From Euonymus europaeus (taxonomy: Eukaryota; Streptophyta; Magnoliopsida; Celastrales; Celastraceae): 64,000 bases of DNA. The stretch covers positions 27,168,501 to 27,232,500 of the forward strand of contig OY756958.1 in NCBI GenBank assembly GCA_963580455.1, written 5' to 3'. Positions 35,401 through 47,292 of the stretch are shown here, piece by piece. Within the stretch, counting starts at the first letter, position 1, and the number at the start of each line of letters is the position of its first letter. The notes beneath the pieces were generated by a model that saw only the letters and a program-made list of their open reading frames with translations, ran no database searches and was not told the origin of the DNA. A program made the position numbers and the translations under genes.

Positions 35401-37729
35401 TATATATTCCAAAATTCCCAATGTAAATTGTGTCTCTCTTTGCTAAATCATGAGATCACTTAATTTGAGAGAACAATTTTTAAGGACATGCACAAGCAAA
35501 AACCAGGGAAAATGAAAATCTCTGCTAACCAGTGGCGTATAAAGGAGTTTTTGTATCCTTAAACCCTCGAAAGACCCCTTGCATGGCTAAAGAAAGGAGA
35601 ACTGCAGGAGCTCCAAGTGATCTTAATGTCAAGTACTTCAGTGCAGGGGTTAGCATAGGAGAACCCTGCCCAGTAAAAAAAAACTGTGGTCAATTGCCTA
35701 TCAAATGCAAAGCTGGTGACAGCTCTATATTGCAACAATTTAGTAGTAATATTAGACATCAAGTGGTACATTCCTATAACATGAATACAGCATTTACTGC
35801 TTGTAAGAGAAACATTTGAACGCAACGACATTAAACCATATAGATGTTGATGTCTGTGTGCGTGTGTTCTTTCCCATTCCCCATTACTTCCCTAAAGAAA
35901 AAAGTAAAGCATAGAAATGGTAATGTAAAATTATGTCTCAGTGCAACACGTGACCTAAAAGAAATCATTTTAGTTTGGGAATCAGATTATGCTTAACAAC
36001 TGAATATCATAAAATCTCACCAAAAAACATTAATTGTCAAATGGATTTTGTGAATTAACTGTATAAAATGCATAAGAGATCAGAGGAAGATCCAAACAAG
36101 AAGTATATAGCATCCAAAAAATATTCTACCAATAAAACATATGGAAGACACTTACAGATTTCACACCCATAAGGGATAAGAGAGTTTTTGCCCCAAATAT
36201 AAGGACAATTGCTTGCAATAGACCAAGAATTCCACCAATAACAAGTGCTGTGGATGCTGAGGGAATATGCCGTTTCTTATTGAATTTAAGCTTGCTATTT
36301 TTGTTATCAATAACAGATGGAGACTTGCACATGACCACCTTTGAATCTGATGAAGAAATTACCCAAATCAGGAATCACAAAAAATTCCTTTTCAAGAAGT
36401 CAAGAAAGAGCAATGGTTTGAAATGCCACATTAACCGGAGAAGTTAAATGAAAACAAAATCTGAAGAAATACCATCCTCTGGTATTGAGTCCTTTTTTTC
36501 ACTGCTTGTAGCTGCACCTTCTTCCAACTTCTCCAGCGTGACAGGCGTCACCTCTTTCATCTCAACAGTCTTAACCGAACCCTTCTCAGAGTTCTCAACT
36601 TGCGGCGCTTTAGCATTAAGTCTAGCAATGGTGTCATCTTCAGCAACAAAAGAAGTTGTTACACTGACCAGTGGGAATATGGTCACCCTTGAAGCTTGAT
36701 TGAATATGGCAATAGAAACTCCTACAGCAGCTAGTTCCACGGGTCCTGTAATGGGAAAAGTCAATTTGGCTATTGTTGTACTGCAATCATTGAAGTATAA
36801 AATAAACCCAAAACCTTAGAACAGGTCCAGAAAATTTTCTAATCATAATTGGGAGTCGAAGTCAGGTCATGATATAGTTGGGATGAAAATAAAAAATTTA
36901 CTTGGTGGCTGTATAGTTCCAGCATTCCTCCTTTTGAAGACGAATGAACTTAAACAGTCAAAACATATCTAAGTATCCAACATCTTAATAGTTATACCTC
37001 ATTGTCAATCCAAAGTCATTTCGAAAATCATATCTTTAAACATTTTAAAAGTTATAAATTTAAATTCAAAAAACAATGCCCAGATGGTGGCTATGTAGTC
37101 CTACTGCACAGTATCTTTTTATGACAAATGAACTGAAACATCAAAAGCATATCAATATGCACACCATACTGTCTATCAGCTGTAATTTCAGTATAAATTT
37201 CGATAACAGAAATAAAAAATTTAAAAGAGTGTCATGAAAGCAGACCTAAATGACCAATGAATGCCGTGTCAATGAGAGAAGCAACTGGGTCAGCAGCTAA
37301 AGCTAGTGCAGCAGGAAATGCGATCTGTAATATCTCCCGACCAAGTGAATCCATCTTAAAAACATTTCTGAAATTATATTCATAGAAACAATGTTAAGTT
37401 AAAACAATAAAGATATGTTAAATGACAACCAAGGTCGTCCTATCAACCAACAGCAGATGAAGGCTGCAAATAAATTAGGAACAAAAAGAAACATATTGAA
37501 TATCTCTTGGCTAGGCCTCAAGCCATCAAAATGAGTTTGATAAAAAAACCATATATATACTGTCTTTCACAATATATCTAGATAATGTAAATTTAAGAAA
37601 CAAAACACTATACGTGAAGTAGAGCAGCAAAAAGTACGCATTTTGATCTTACCTTGCGTCTTTAAAGAAAACAAAGAATGGTATCTTCCGGTTGCTTTGA
37701 GCTGGTTGTAATTCACTGTCCTCGGCCAT
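32464..37729 (-). CDS. MATE-family transporter, FRD3/DTX42 type (probable citrate efflux)
   Basis: Thirteen coding exons on the minus strand: 37729-37653, 37367-37246, 36745-36473, 36346-36156, 35665-35530, 34663-34567, 34442-34342, 34250-34087, 33489-33418, 33144-33028, 32939-32844, 32748-32627 and 32533-32464. All phases agree and give 545 residues. The N-terminus reads IPFFVFFKDARNVF then FPAALALAADPVASLIDTAF, then ELAAVGVSIAIFNQ and FPLVSVTTSFVAEDDT. A long hydrophilic loop (about 105-180, Glu/Lys-rich) separates the second and third membrane spans, as in citrate-exporting plant MATEs. Later motifs include MQGVFRGFKDTKTPL, DPIFIFVCRLGVSGAAIAH and QPLNSIAFVFDGVNFGASDY. About twelve spans are expected. 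Members export citrate for aluminium tolerance or iron movement. DTX42 versus FRD3 cannot be decided here. Confidence 0.93.
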
Positions 37730-39480
37730 GTTATTACTTGCTGAACAACCTTGACTTTAGACCGACAACTAGATCAATTTATAGATCTGGCTCAAATTTC
37801 GGAGATCACAATCTGAAGGGCACAAGATATCTGAATTACACAACCAGTTTTAATCACAAATCATAGGCATACTAATTTTTTCCGACATTATACAAAATCC
37901 AACCTGAAGAAGCAAGAATAAATCTTCCCAACAAGAATATGCATAAAATGAAGCTCAATTCTTTGATTGAGATATTATGAATAGGATATCATGATGCGGT
38001 TGTGATTGGGAAATGTCTGAGCCAGTAGTTTTAAAGGGCAATGTTTGGTGTTTAAAAATTTATTTTCTTAATCAAGGTAGTTAAACCTCCCTCAGTTCTG
38101 CAAATAGAAACATCTGTCAATGAAAGTTACAAAACCATAGACATTTTATATGGTCAATCTTGTGAGCAAACTTTGGCTTTACCAAAATGTGTACAGGTAC
38201 TTCCCTACTGGATTTGAACTATTTAAACTCAATGAAAGGACTTAATGTTGACAAAACAAACGACAAAGTAAAGATGCGCTCTTTGCCTAGAATTTAAAAA
38301 AAATACTGAGTTTAAAGGGCGTAGGCCAAATACTGAGAAGTGAGAACTTGCTTGAAATTGAGGACTATTACATAAATAATGCATAAACCTCCCTCAGTTA
38401 TGCTTTCCATAAGCCTTCCTCAGTTATGCTTTCCCCTCGATAACGAAATTAGACAAAACTTTCAATCACATGCAAACTGAGCCATGAAAAAAACTCGCTA
38501 CAATTGACGGGTTGGGCCATGCTTCGATACCATGTAACAAATTACAACCCAAACAACTTGTACAAGTATTGTGCGCTTAGGGACTCAAGGCCTGCACAAT
38601 TTTATCCGCAAAGGAGCCGTTTACAATTGATAGAAGTTAGATCTTAACTTTTAAATACTTTACTTTTGCTTTTTCTGATGTTGGACATTTTATCTTAACA
38701 AAATTAATTAAAAAACCAATATTGAAAATGAAGAGTCTTGTCCAAACGTATGCAGGCCTTCCTTGTGAAGAAGATTCGTCAAATATTTTCTTCCCCAAAT
38801 AAAGCTAAATCAGTAACAACCTATACAATGTGGACCCCAGGAATTTTTTGGATTCCACACTTCCAGTCCTAAAATTTGTTCAATTCTATAAGAAACAGCT
38901 TTCAAAGGTGGAACTGGAAACAAATTCAGGGAACTTTATAAGCAGTTTAGCGCTCCAAGAACTGAACTATACTAGGTATCAACGTACATGATTGTACGAA
39001 TTTCAAGTTTCATGTGTCCTAAATCAATGGAAGGCACAATGAACAAACAATAATTGGATAAACCTTCACTATGCATATCTAAACCAGTAAACCAGATGAC
39101 TAACATTATGATAAAATTGAATAAATATATACATAAAAAAAAAGGTTCACCTGAGTCACAGACAAAGAAGAAACGGCGGTTTCTTGTCAGTTCAAGGAAC
39201 TCTCGCTCCGCGAAGTTATGTCATCAACCATGTGCGTTTCAGTACAAAATTTAAGAGACGACAACTTCTTAATCTTGATTCTGTTTTCGTTTTGGATTTC
39301 TATAGGTTCATTGATAAGGCAAAATCCAGTAGGTGTTTCTGCTAGCTCCATTGCTTAATTAATTTCCGAGGAAATGCAAAGAGAGGGAGAAACTACTGAT
39401 CCTTAACGAGAGAGATGGATTCGATTATTGGCAATCGAGACTCGAGACAGAAGAAGTTTTCTTTTCCGAAATATTTTTTT
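37730..39480 (-). promoter_or_regulatory. MATE gene 5' leader with long leader intron
   Basis: The inferred leader is 37730-37740, then an intron 37741-39150 (donor gtgaac, acceptor ttgttcag), then a leader exon beginning at 39151 and extending right past 39351. Splice-site placement is by eye. The transcription start probably lies between 39400 and 39500, a region with GAGAG-rich sequence on the plus strand. Confidence 0.5.
39187..39351 (-). CDS. 54-codon upstream ORF in the MATE leader
   Basis: On the minus strand a leader exon ends at a ctcag/gtgaac donor (left edge 39151), and a leader intron runs to an acceptor at 37741, eleven bases before the MATE ATG. The leader exon holds an ATG-started ORF, MELAETPTGFCLINEPIEIQ at its beginning and SRSESSLN at its end, 54 residues then TGA. 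It matches no family I know. It could be a translation-controlling uORF or simply an open stretch. If the leader exon starts further left than its ATG, the uORF is not transcribed intact. Confidence 0.4.
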   Translation of the reverse strand: MELAETPTGFCLINEPIEIQNENRIKIKKLSSLKFCTETHMVDDITSRSESSLN

Positions 39481-42400
39481 TTCTCGCAAGCCAAACAGAA
39501 ATACAAGTACACTTCAACGGACTCATCCGTGATAAGTGTGATTTAGTGCCCAGGCCTTAAGGCCCAGTTTAACCCATTTGCAATAAATTAAGCTAATGGG
39601 CTGTGCTTAGTGGACCATAAGCCTCATAATAATAAATTAATCCTTTGTTCAAAAAAGAACAGAGAGAGAATCAAACCCTAATCTCACCAAACATGGACTG
39701 TTTTTTGTTAATTAGAAGAAATACTAAGCATAATTAGAAACATTTATATGAAAAAGATAAAGGAAAATATATAAACACAAACATACAATCATTAGTGATC
39801 TCCATGATTGGAAACCTAATTAAACCTATATTAATTAGGCATTGAAATTAATTAGGTACCTTAATTTGCTCTTTCTCCCTTTGAAAGAATGTAGGAACTC
39901 TTTCTCTACCAACTTTCTTTCATTACCAAACCCTTATATTTATACACACTCTCTGCTTCAAAAGAGAGGGTTCAACTAGGGTTATAAAGACAAGGATATC
40001 GAGGCACAATGTTTTCGTCCCTCCCATTGTCACGATACGAGAACATATATTAATATTTAAGTCTTGGACCATGATATTCTATAATAAAAAAGTTAAGCCA
40101 CCAATGTGGTGTCGACATGGGTATATGTTGCATGGATATTTGGGAGTCATATATGTGAAATTACCAAGTTTTGATCATGAGTTTAGTTAGTAGTTAGTGT
40201 GTCACAACTTTTGGTGAAAATGGGCTACGTAGGATTCCCATACAAACGCATGCTTGGCAACTCAATCAAGTTTGCATGACCTAACTTTTTCCGGTTTTAA
40301 TTAGTATAGCACATAGAAAATGATTAATTTATATTTGTCTTATAAGAGAAAAATTAGAGAGAGAAAAATCACCAGGTGATAGTGTCGGTGGGTATATCGC
40401 AAGATTTAAGATGGATGATTGATTCCCGTTTGAGGTAGGATATTTGAACCAAGAGAGAATATTTATCTTTTACTTTTACAAATTTCATGGGATAATGGCC
40501 GATGGCACAACCTACCTACGTTTTGAGATGATGGATCATTCCGATCGAATTTGAATGTGGTCCGACTGTCACAAAATAATAGATTGGACTGGAGAGGGAA
40601 TATTACACATATTGTTCGTACATTCATTTGTACGATTTTAAAACAAACGTATCGTATATGCGTTGCTTTGAGGAATATTGTGTTGGAAAATCATAATGGA
40701 GGGGCCCAAGATGTCAAAAGTATATAATCAAGAGAGATTAATTAAGATAATTAATATTCTATATGATAAGCTAACTTATTAACTATCGTGTCCTAGTGCA
40801 TGATTCACTAATCAAGTTGAAAACTTATATGATTTTTTTTGTTTGAGGTTAATTTGATTTGAAGGCAATAATTAGTCGTCTCTCATGTTTTTAAGTATAT
40901 TAATATTAATTATATACTTTAATTAATTTAATTTAAACTCAATGAGTATATATATATATCTATATATATCACGTGAAGATAGACCCACTTAGGTGTGGAT
41001 AGACAAGATGGAAATTTAATTAAATCCACTTTCGTGTGGCAGCCACACACATTTCCATTATCAATCTTCCACTTTTCTTCATTGTCTTTTCTTTGTGCAC
41101 TTATTTATAAATCTTAATTACGTACTCTACTTAATTTTAAAGGATTATTATTCTTGGTTTGGGTTAATGAATGACTCCTTCGAAGCTTCCAAGCAAGTTC
41201 ACTTAACCAATACCCTAAAGGACACCATATAAAGTATTTTGCACTTGAAAGAATTGATCAATTATACATGTAAGTCTATAATCTCATATCGCTTGGTGAT
41301 GATTTATAAGCTAATTTATCCAAAAAAAAAAAGATTTATAAGCAAGACTCACATCCAACTAAAACATTTTTTGGGCCTAAGTACGAAAGAGTGAGGGCTC
41401 AGGAAAAATAAAGTCATTCGAATTCGATACGTATTCACACTACATCGAATAACTTAAAGCGGACAGTAGTTCCAAATTAGTATTGAGTTTGAAAACATCA
41501 AAATAATGTGTAGTCTTTTCCCACTTATGATTAAGATGGAGTTCATGTTGGTCACTATATATATATATAAATATGTATGTAAATATCGCAATACTTGTCC
41601 ACTAATTACTAATTTGTATATCCAATCAAAAAAGTTGGTCGTCCAGTTTGATTTTTATTATCGAGTGATGCTGCCCTAGTTTTATTTATTTATTTATAGC
41701 TCAACAAAAATACAAAAAAAAATCAATATATTTTTAATCAATATTCAATAGTAATACATATTTTTTTCCTCTTATCATTTTTTATTTATCGTTTCTCATC
41801 TTATTCGTTGGTCAAATTTAATAGTTGAGACGAGAGAATTTTTTTTATTTATGCAGAGATGAGAGAACCTTAAACTTTAAAGTTACAGACGTCCGTATAT
41901 GACAATTCCTCTATATTATGAGATTAATATATTATGATAGATGTGTGTGCGCATTTTCTAATTTGTGGTGCAATGACTGCAAATTTAAATATTTACAGCT
42001 TTAATTATGACAGCAAAATACACCAAACATTTGAACTTGTTTAATTACCTTGTAATGCCATTACAAAATTGCGATGAATTGGAATGGGATTCCCACTCCT
42101 ATCATACCACAATATATATATACCTGTACGAACCAAATCGAACCAAAGTGCTATGATAGAAAGAAGAAGAATAAAAACTAATCAATTTACACACATATAT
42201 ATACACACACAGTGATTATAAGTAATGTAAAACGTATGAAATCTGAAGATATTGAATTCCATTTCCATCGAGAGTAATACTATTGCGATCATGCATTATG
42301 TTTTGGCTTAACTTATCTTGTTGTTAGACGATTTCTTTTTATACACATGAGCCTAATAGTCTGACTTTATACATGTATCAAACATCATTCGACTTGTATA

Positions 42401-42928
42401 ATGTCGTTATTGGTTATTAAAAAATAGTAATACAAGAGCATAATTCATATAGAAAATCATTAAAAATTCCGTACCTAGAAATGTCAACATATTGGCAACA
42501 TGATCAGACGGTAATTAAATATTAATCTATGTTTAATTAGTGTGGGCACTCTTAATTAGTGCTTGAAGATGCCCTAATTAAACTTAATTTGGTCGACTCC
42601 ACTATTGCTTCCACCTACATATATATGAATATTGTTTTTGTTTGTATTGCTCGAGCAACATATATATGCAAGAAGTAAATATTGCTGATAAGTGGGTTAC
42701 TCTATAAAATACAAAGAGACTAAAAAGTGTACCTTTCATGCATGCACGTATTTTACATTCCAACCACTCATATATGGGTAATTAAATCAAACCCCATACA
42801 CTCCTTCAAATTAAAGTAGCACTTGCATCCTTTCCAAAAGTTTGGTATCGAGTAAAAGTAATACTAGAACATTTTTTAATTTCTTCTTAATTAGGTCAAA
42901 ATGCAGGATATACAGTTACTTTTTTAAC

Positions 42929-42932
<4 letters not shown>

Positions 42933-42974
<42 letters not shown>

Positions 42975-43043
42975 CAGAAAATCCATATCTGGATTTTAGG
43001 CCCTACCATTTGAAAAGAGATTATATATATATATATATATATA
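42933..43043. repeat. (TA)n microsatellites
   Basis: A run of alternating TA at 42933-42972 and another at 43022-43043, separated by about 50 bases of ordinary sequence. Both are likely to vary in length between individuals. Together they produce a spurious Ile/Tyr-rich open frame. Confidence 0.9.
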
Positions 43044-43440
43044 TCCAAAAAGAGTACCAAATATCATATTTTTTTGTTGAACATAATATTGATTATTTAT
43101 TATTAATTATTTGTAACGAAGGAAAGGATTCGAACTTTCAAATCATATATGGAGCACATATTTCTTTATTGAAAGTTTGGTACAAATGGCCTTATTTGTC
43201 GTTTTATGTATCATAGATTTTGGTGAAGGCAGTATATATATATAGAGAGAGAGAGCTTTCTATATATTGAGGATCAATATATACGTAATTGAAACCCAAA
43301 AGTAACTTTTATAAGGCTTGGTGTAGTTTAATTATATTGAATATTACTTATTTCTTTTCAAAATATTAATTTATCGAATGAGTATATATATAGCCAATTA
43401 GTGTGAGTGGTATGCACACTAATGAGGTTGACGAATAAAC

Positions 43441-44100
43441 TACTTATGTTCCGTTTGTTTGGAGGAAAATTAACATTTTAAAAATGTTTTTCTAACTTTA
43501 TAATGTTTGGAGATAAAAAAAATAAAATCAATCAAACAAAATTTATAATAAGTCAACTCATAATAAGGGTTCTAAGATGAAAAGCAATTTCCCTTATACT
43601 TTTTGAGAAGTTATTTTCCTCATAACATTAAAATATCATTAAGATTTTTTTTGTCAATGTATATATGAGAACAACAATGAACTAAATTAAACTTATATCT
43701 TTTATACATAATAGTGCATATATATAAAAGATACAATATATATATATATATATTAAAATTGAGGTCCTAAAATGAAGTCTTAAAATGAGGTTCTAACTTT
43801 TGGGGTCCAAAATTTTTTATAAAAAAATATGAAAAATTATAATTATACTTTGATCAGTTTTACAATCTAACGATATATCTTTTGTTTTCAAAACAAAAAT
43901 CAATTTCATCATAATTGAAAAATTGTTTGTTTTGAGTTTACATCTAACGGCCTAAAATTTCATCAAACAATGAAAAATATTAGCAAATTTTTTTTCCAAA
44001 CACTAAAAATTAGTTGTTTTTCCATGAATTCTTGTTCTTTAAGATATATTTTTCATGAGATGTTAATTGTCCTTCAAACAAATGGAGCATTATAGTGCAA
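43441..44100. mobile_element. TIR element of about 650 bp, unclassified MITE
   Basis: The left end reads ATGTTCCGTTTGTTTGGAGG then AAAATTAACAT. The complement of the right end reads ATGCTCCATTTGTTTGAAGG then ACAATTAACAT. These imperfect inverted repeats are about 35 bases long. The interior is AT-rich and non-coding. The GTTTGTTTGGA-type ends resemble plant hAT or Mutator MITEs, but I could not identify a clean target duplication, so the superfamily is open. Confidence 0.6.
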
Positions 44101-44347
44101 ATTTGATTATATTTATATAGCACTCTATATCATCTAATAACTAAATTACCAGCTAATTAATTACCAAAAGAAATTACAATACAAACTATATATATATCTT
44201 AGTTACAAAATCCCAATATTGTTGAATATTCTTACAAATTACATCTTTGCCAAAATCGAAGAGGTCTGATCTTTTTTTTTCCCTTCATTAAATTGAAATT
44301 TCTTTCAATTCAAAAGGCAAAACTAAAATTGTATATGATCAAGACTT

Positions 44348-45869
44348 TCAAGACATTATGCAATGGCTTTTATAAGCTTGGGTCTTGTGTTTTTTGTCAT
44401 ATGATCTACGAAGGATAACAAAGCAAGTGGCCTGGCTGTGGTACTTTGGCTTGATGAGGTTCCAAACCACCCTGAAATTAGAGCTCAACCTCACCCGAAC
44501 CACCAAAGGCAACCCATTTCCAGACTCGAGCATATCCTGCATGTTCCTCCCTGCACCATACATGGGCTTGTTCCTAGTTCCCACACTTAACTTGAACAAA
44601 CTCGAGCCGTCGCTCCTAGCATATAGTTTTGAACCCTGCATGTTAATTTATATATCATACGTTAGCAATAGATCAAACTAGAAATAAATTTCATAAGAGA
44701 AGAAAGATGTTTAGGGTAAAAATTGATTGTGGAGTTGGTTTGTATCTGATAAAACCATTCAATGGGTGTAAAACAGTCCACAGGCCCAATATGATAAGTT
44801 GGGCCTCTTCTCTAAAATCATCATAGGGCCCAATATTATTAATTGCTGTGGGTTAAACAGTATCATAAATTGTGCCTTATGCTATTAGTTAGGCTATTAC
44901 TATTTACTAGGGATAAAAAGTTAAAAACAGTCCAGGGCCCAATAGAATAATTTGGGCCTTATATTTTTCTAACGTTCATGAATAATTGTTAAAAAACTAT
45001 ATATGGGCCCAATAGGATGATTTGGGCCTTACTATCATGAGCTTTAGTATTACTATTTACGACCACATAATATGTACTGTATATAGTGAGAGGTTGATCA
45101 AAATAATGCTTACATGTGATATTGCGAGATAGACGTGTGCAAAAGACAAATCCAAGATTGGCGGATGAATGTGGAGTCCAAAGAGTTTGGACTTGTTGTC
45201 TATTAGAAGGTGCATGGAGCAGTTGCAGGTCAGGATCTTGGTCGCAACACCAGATGTATCTACTCCTTCACCTAGCACAAATTCTGGGATCCCTGCTATC
45301 TAAACATTTAAATTCAAAGAAAAGTTATTGTTGTAAAGCTATACATACATACATATATATAGTGAATGTATAGGAAGATATAGAGCTGCATTAAATACCT
45401 TGATGGACACATTGGGTGGTGGAGGATTTGTGGATAGGTAGAAAACAAGCAATGCAAATCCCAAGCTCACCAAGATCCTCCAACTCAATTGCAAAGAAAC
45501 CCACAAACATGATGTTGAATCCCTAAAAGAGAAATACTTCATCCACTCATAATAATAGTCTTCCCCTTCCTCTTCTCCTTCCTCCTCCTCCTCTTGATCG
45601 ACGATGATCAAACGATTCTCTGCGATTTTCTTCTCATTATTCAAGAAGGAGTTGTTGGAGCCGTGAGATGAGGAGCAGCGAGAGAGCGCGTAGCCGGAGA
45701 CCACCAGCATCGCCTGATCATCATCATGAGATGTGGTGGTGGTGTTGTTCTTAAGGATGTCAATGCTGTTTGCACGAGAGATTGTGGAGGGGCTTTGAAC
45801 ATAGTACGCACATGGATAGGCTTGGAACATCAAGGCTTCTTGGTCTTCATGACTTGTAATAGCTGCCAT
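44348..45869 (-). CDS. LEA_2/NHL-type membrane protein with YYVQSPS motif (companion-of-cellulose-synthase-like)
   Basis: Three coding exons on the minus strand, 45869-45399, 45299-45114 and 44635-44348, all phase 0, giving 314 residues. The N-terminal cytosolic part carries A-YYVQSPS (residues 22-28), a Ser-rich segment and a run of Glu (about 92-103). One membrane span follows near 123-146 (WRILVSLGFALLVFYLST), then an extracellular LEA_2-like domain with GEGVDTSGVATKILTCNCS, DNKSKLFGLHIHPP, LYARSDGSSLFKL and GTRNKPMYGAG. The order YYVQSP motif, single span, LEA_2 domain is that of plant CC proteins, which link cellulose synthase complexes to microtubules. Only some members have been shown to do this, so the role is inference. 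Exon 2 uses the acceptor tttag before ATAGCAGGG; other nearby AGs break the frame. Confidence 0.85.
44780..45030. repeat. Four GGCCCAATA...TTGGGCC palindromic repeats in the LEA gene intron
   Basis: Within intron 2 of the LEA gene, four blocks at about 44781-44806, 44825-44845, 44933-44960 and 45005-45030 carry (A/G)GGCCCAATA. In three of them TTGGGCCT follows 9 to 12 bases later, forming near-palindromes. TGGGCC/GGCCCA is the core of plant site-II elements, bound by TCP factors. The blocks are separated by AT-rich sequence and may be regulatory or a local repeat expansion. Confidence 0.75.
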
Positions 45870-47292
45870 TTTGAGTGAGTGAGTGACTGCTTTTCTGACA
45901 AGAGAGATGGCGCTTCAGCTTTGTGGTGGGTTTTTTAAAGAAGGATTTGGTTTTGAAAGTTGCTTTCATGGAAAGAATCTTCTTAATTTTACTTGTAATG
46001 AATAGAAAGGAAATGATTCTATGTGGCTCAAGTTTTAAGCAACAATCAAATGCTATTAAATGATCATAATCACACAAATAAAATGTGTATATACATACAC
46101 ATATTGGGGTATATATACTTGTAAGATAAAGTTAACTAGTTTTTTTTATATTCGAGAACGAAATCATACAAATTTGCCATTTAAACATTCAAATGGGTAT
46201 AAATTCGGATAATCAGGTACATATGCACATAAATTTATCATCCGATGACATGATAAATTAGGCCAAAACGCAACACGTGATCACAAGAGTATCGTTCTGA
46301 ATGATAATCGAACTCATATACTTTAAAATCCATAAAATTTGGCCTCAGAAAGATTGAATACTATGCTTTTACTAGAGTGATTGTTAACTAGTATCCTACT
46401 CATGCAACGGTGGGTACCAAAAGAAATACACAAAATATGAGTTTAAACCGTTAATTAAGGAAAAGCCACCTCACGTTATCCTAGGTGACTATAGTATTTG
46501 TTCCTTTACACCGAATTGTTTCTCTTTTCCATATACGACGAATGATAACAAATTGAGCATGCTTTTACTTTTCTTTCTTATTTTATTTATATTTTAACAT
46601 TTCAATTCAATATTAAAAAGAAGAAAAGGATAGGGATAATAATGGCTACTTGTGTAATTCACGCAAATTATATTAAAAATTTGTAGAACTTTTTAATAAT
46701 CGCATGATTTTAGTTGACCGTTGCTTTCTTTTGAAGGAGATAATGGATTGACGTATAAGAGACCATGTATAGACATGATTGGAGTACATATAAAAATTAG
46801 GGCAGCTTTTGCTTTTGTAGCAGACATAATAATATATTGCAATCCTGATCACTACAACTATCACCATCATCACCTGACCACCTTGACCTTTTATTTTTAA
46901 ATCATTTCAAGAAAAAAATGAAAAAGAAAAAGCAAGCTAGGAAATGGAAGTGATAAGAATGAGAGGCAGGGATTTTTACATACTGAAGTGTTATTTGCAT
47001 CTTTTTAACATCAACTTATAGGGTTGAGGTTGCCAAATAAAGGTCCACAGTTTATTATGATACTTGTAACATGAAGGAGAACGAGCTGTTAAGGTAACAT
47101 AAGACCAAATACAATGATGAAATGACTAATAAGGAGGGGATTATGCATAGACATTTATATTTTGTTGATGTAGTTATATTGAAAGACGTATTTTGATGAT
47201 ATACTCTCTCCACATAACAGTTGATAACATGAGGCCCGTTTGTCTCCCGAACTTACTGCTGCTTGAATCATCATCAAAGTTTAGGTCATTCA
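45870..47292. other. Intergenic region between the LEA gene and CCD1
   Basis: This holds the upstream region of the minus-strand LEA gene (right of 45869) and the 3' flank of CCD1 (left of 47293). It is AT-rich with short frames of no recognisable content. No RNA gene or clear repeat was seen. Confidence 0.5.

Larger units (their letters stand above)
39481..44347. other. Gene-poor AT-rich intergenic region
   Basis: About 4.9 kb without a supportable gene. Near 39555 there is an AGGCCCA / TGGGCT pair of the site-II type upstream of the MATE gene. TA microsatellites occupy 42933-42972 and 43022-43043 and create the only long open frame (42842-43216), which is low-complexity. A TIR-bearing element is listed separately at about 43441-44100. 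I saw no tRNA, rRNA or miRNA hairpin that I could defend. Confidence 0.55.

Noticed and set aside
42842..43216. 124-codon open frame rich in Ile and Tyr
   Set aside because: Created by TA microsatellites; no start context or motif.
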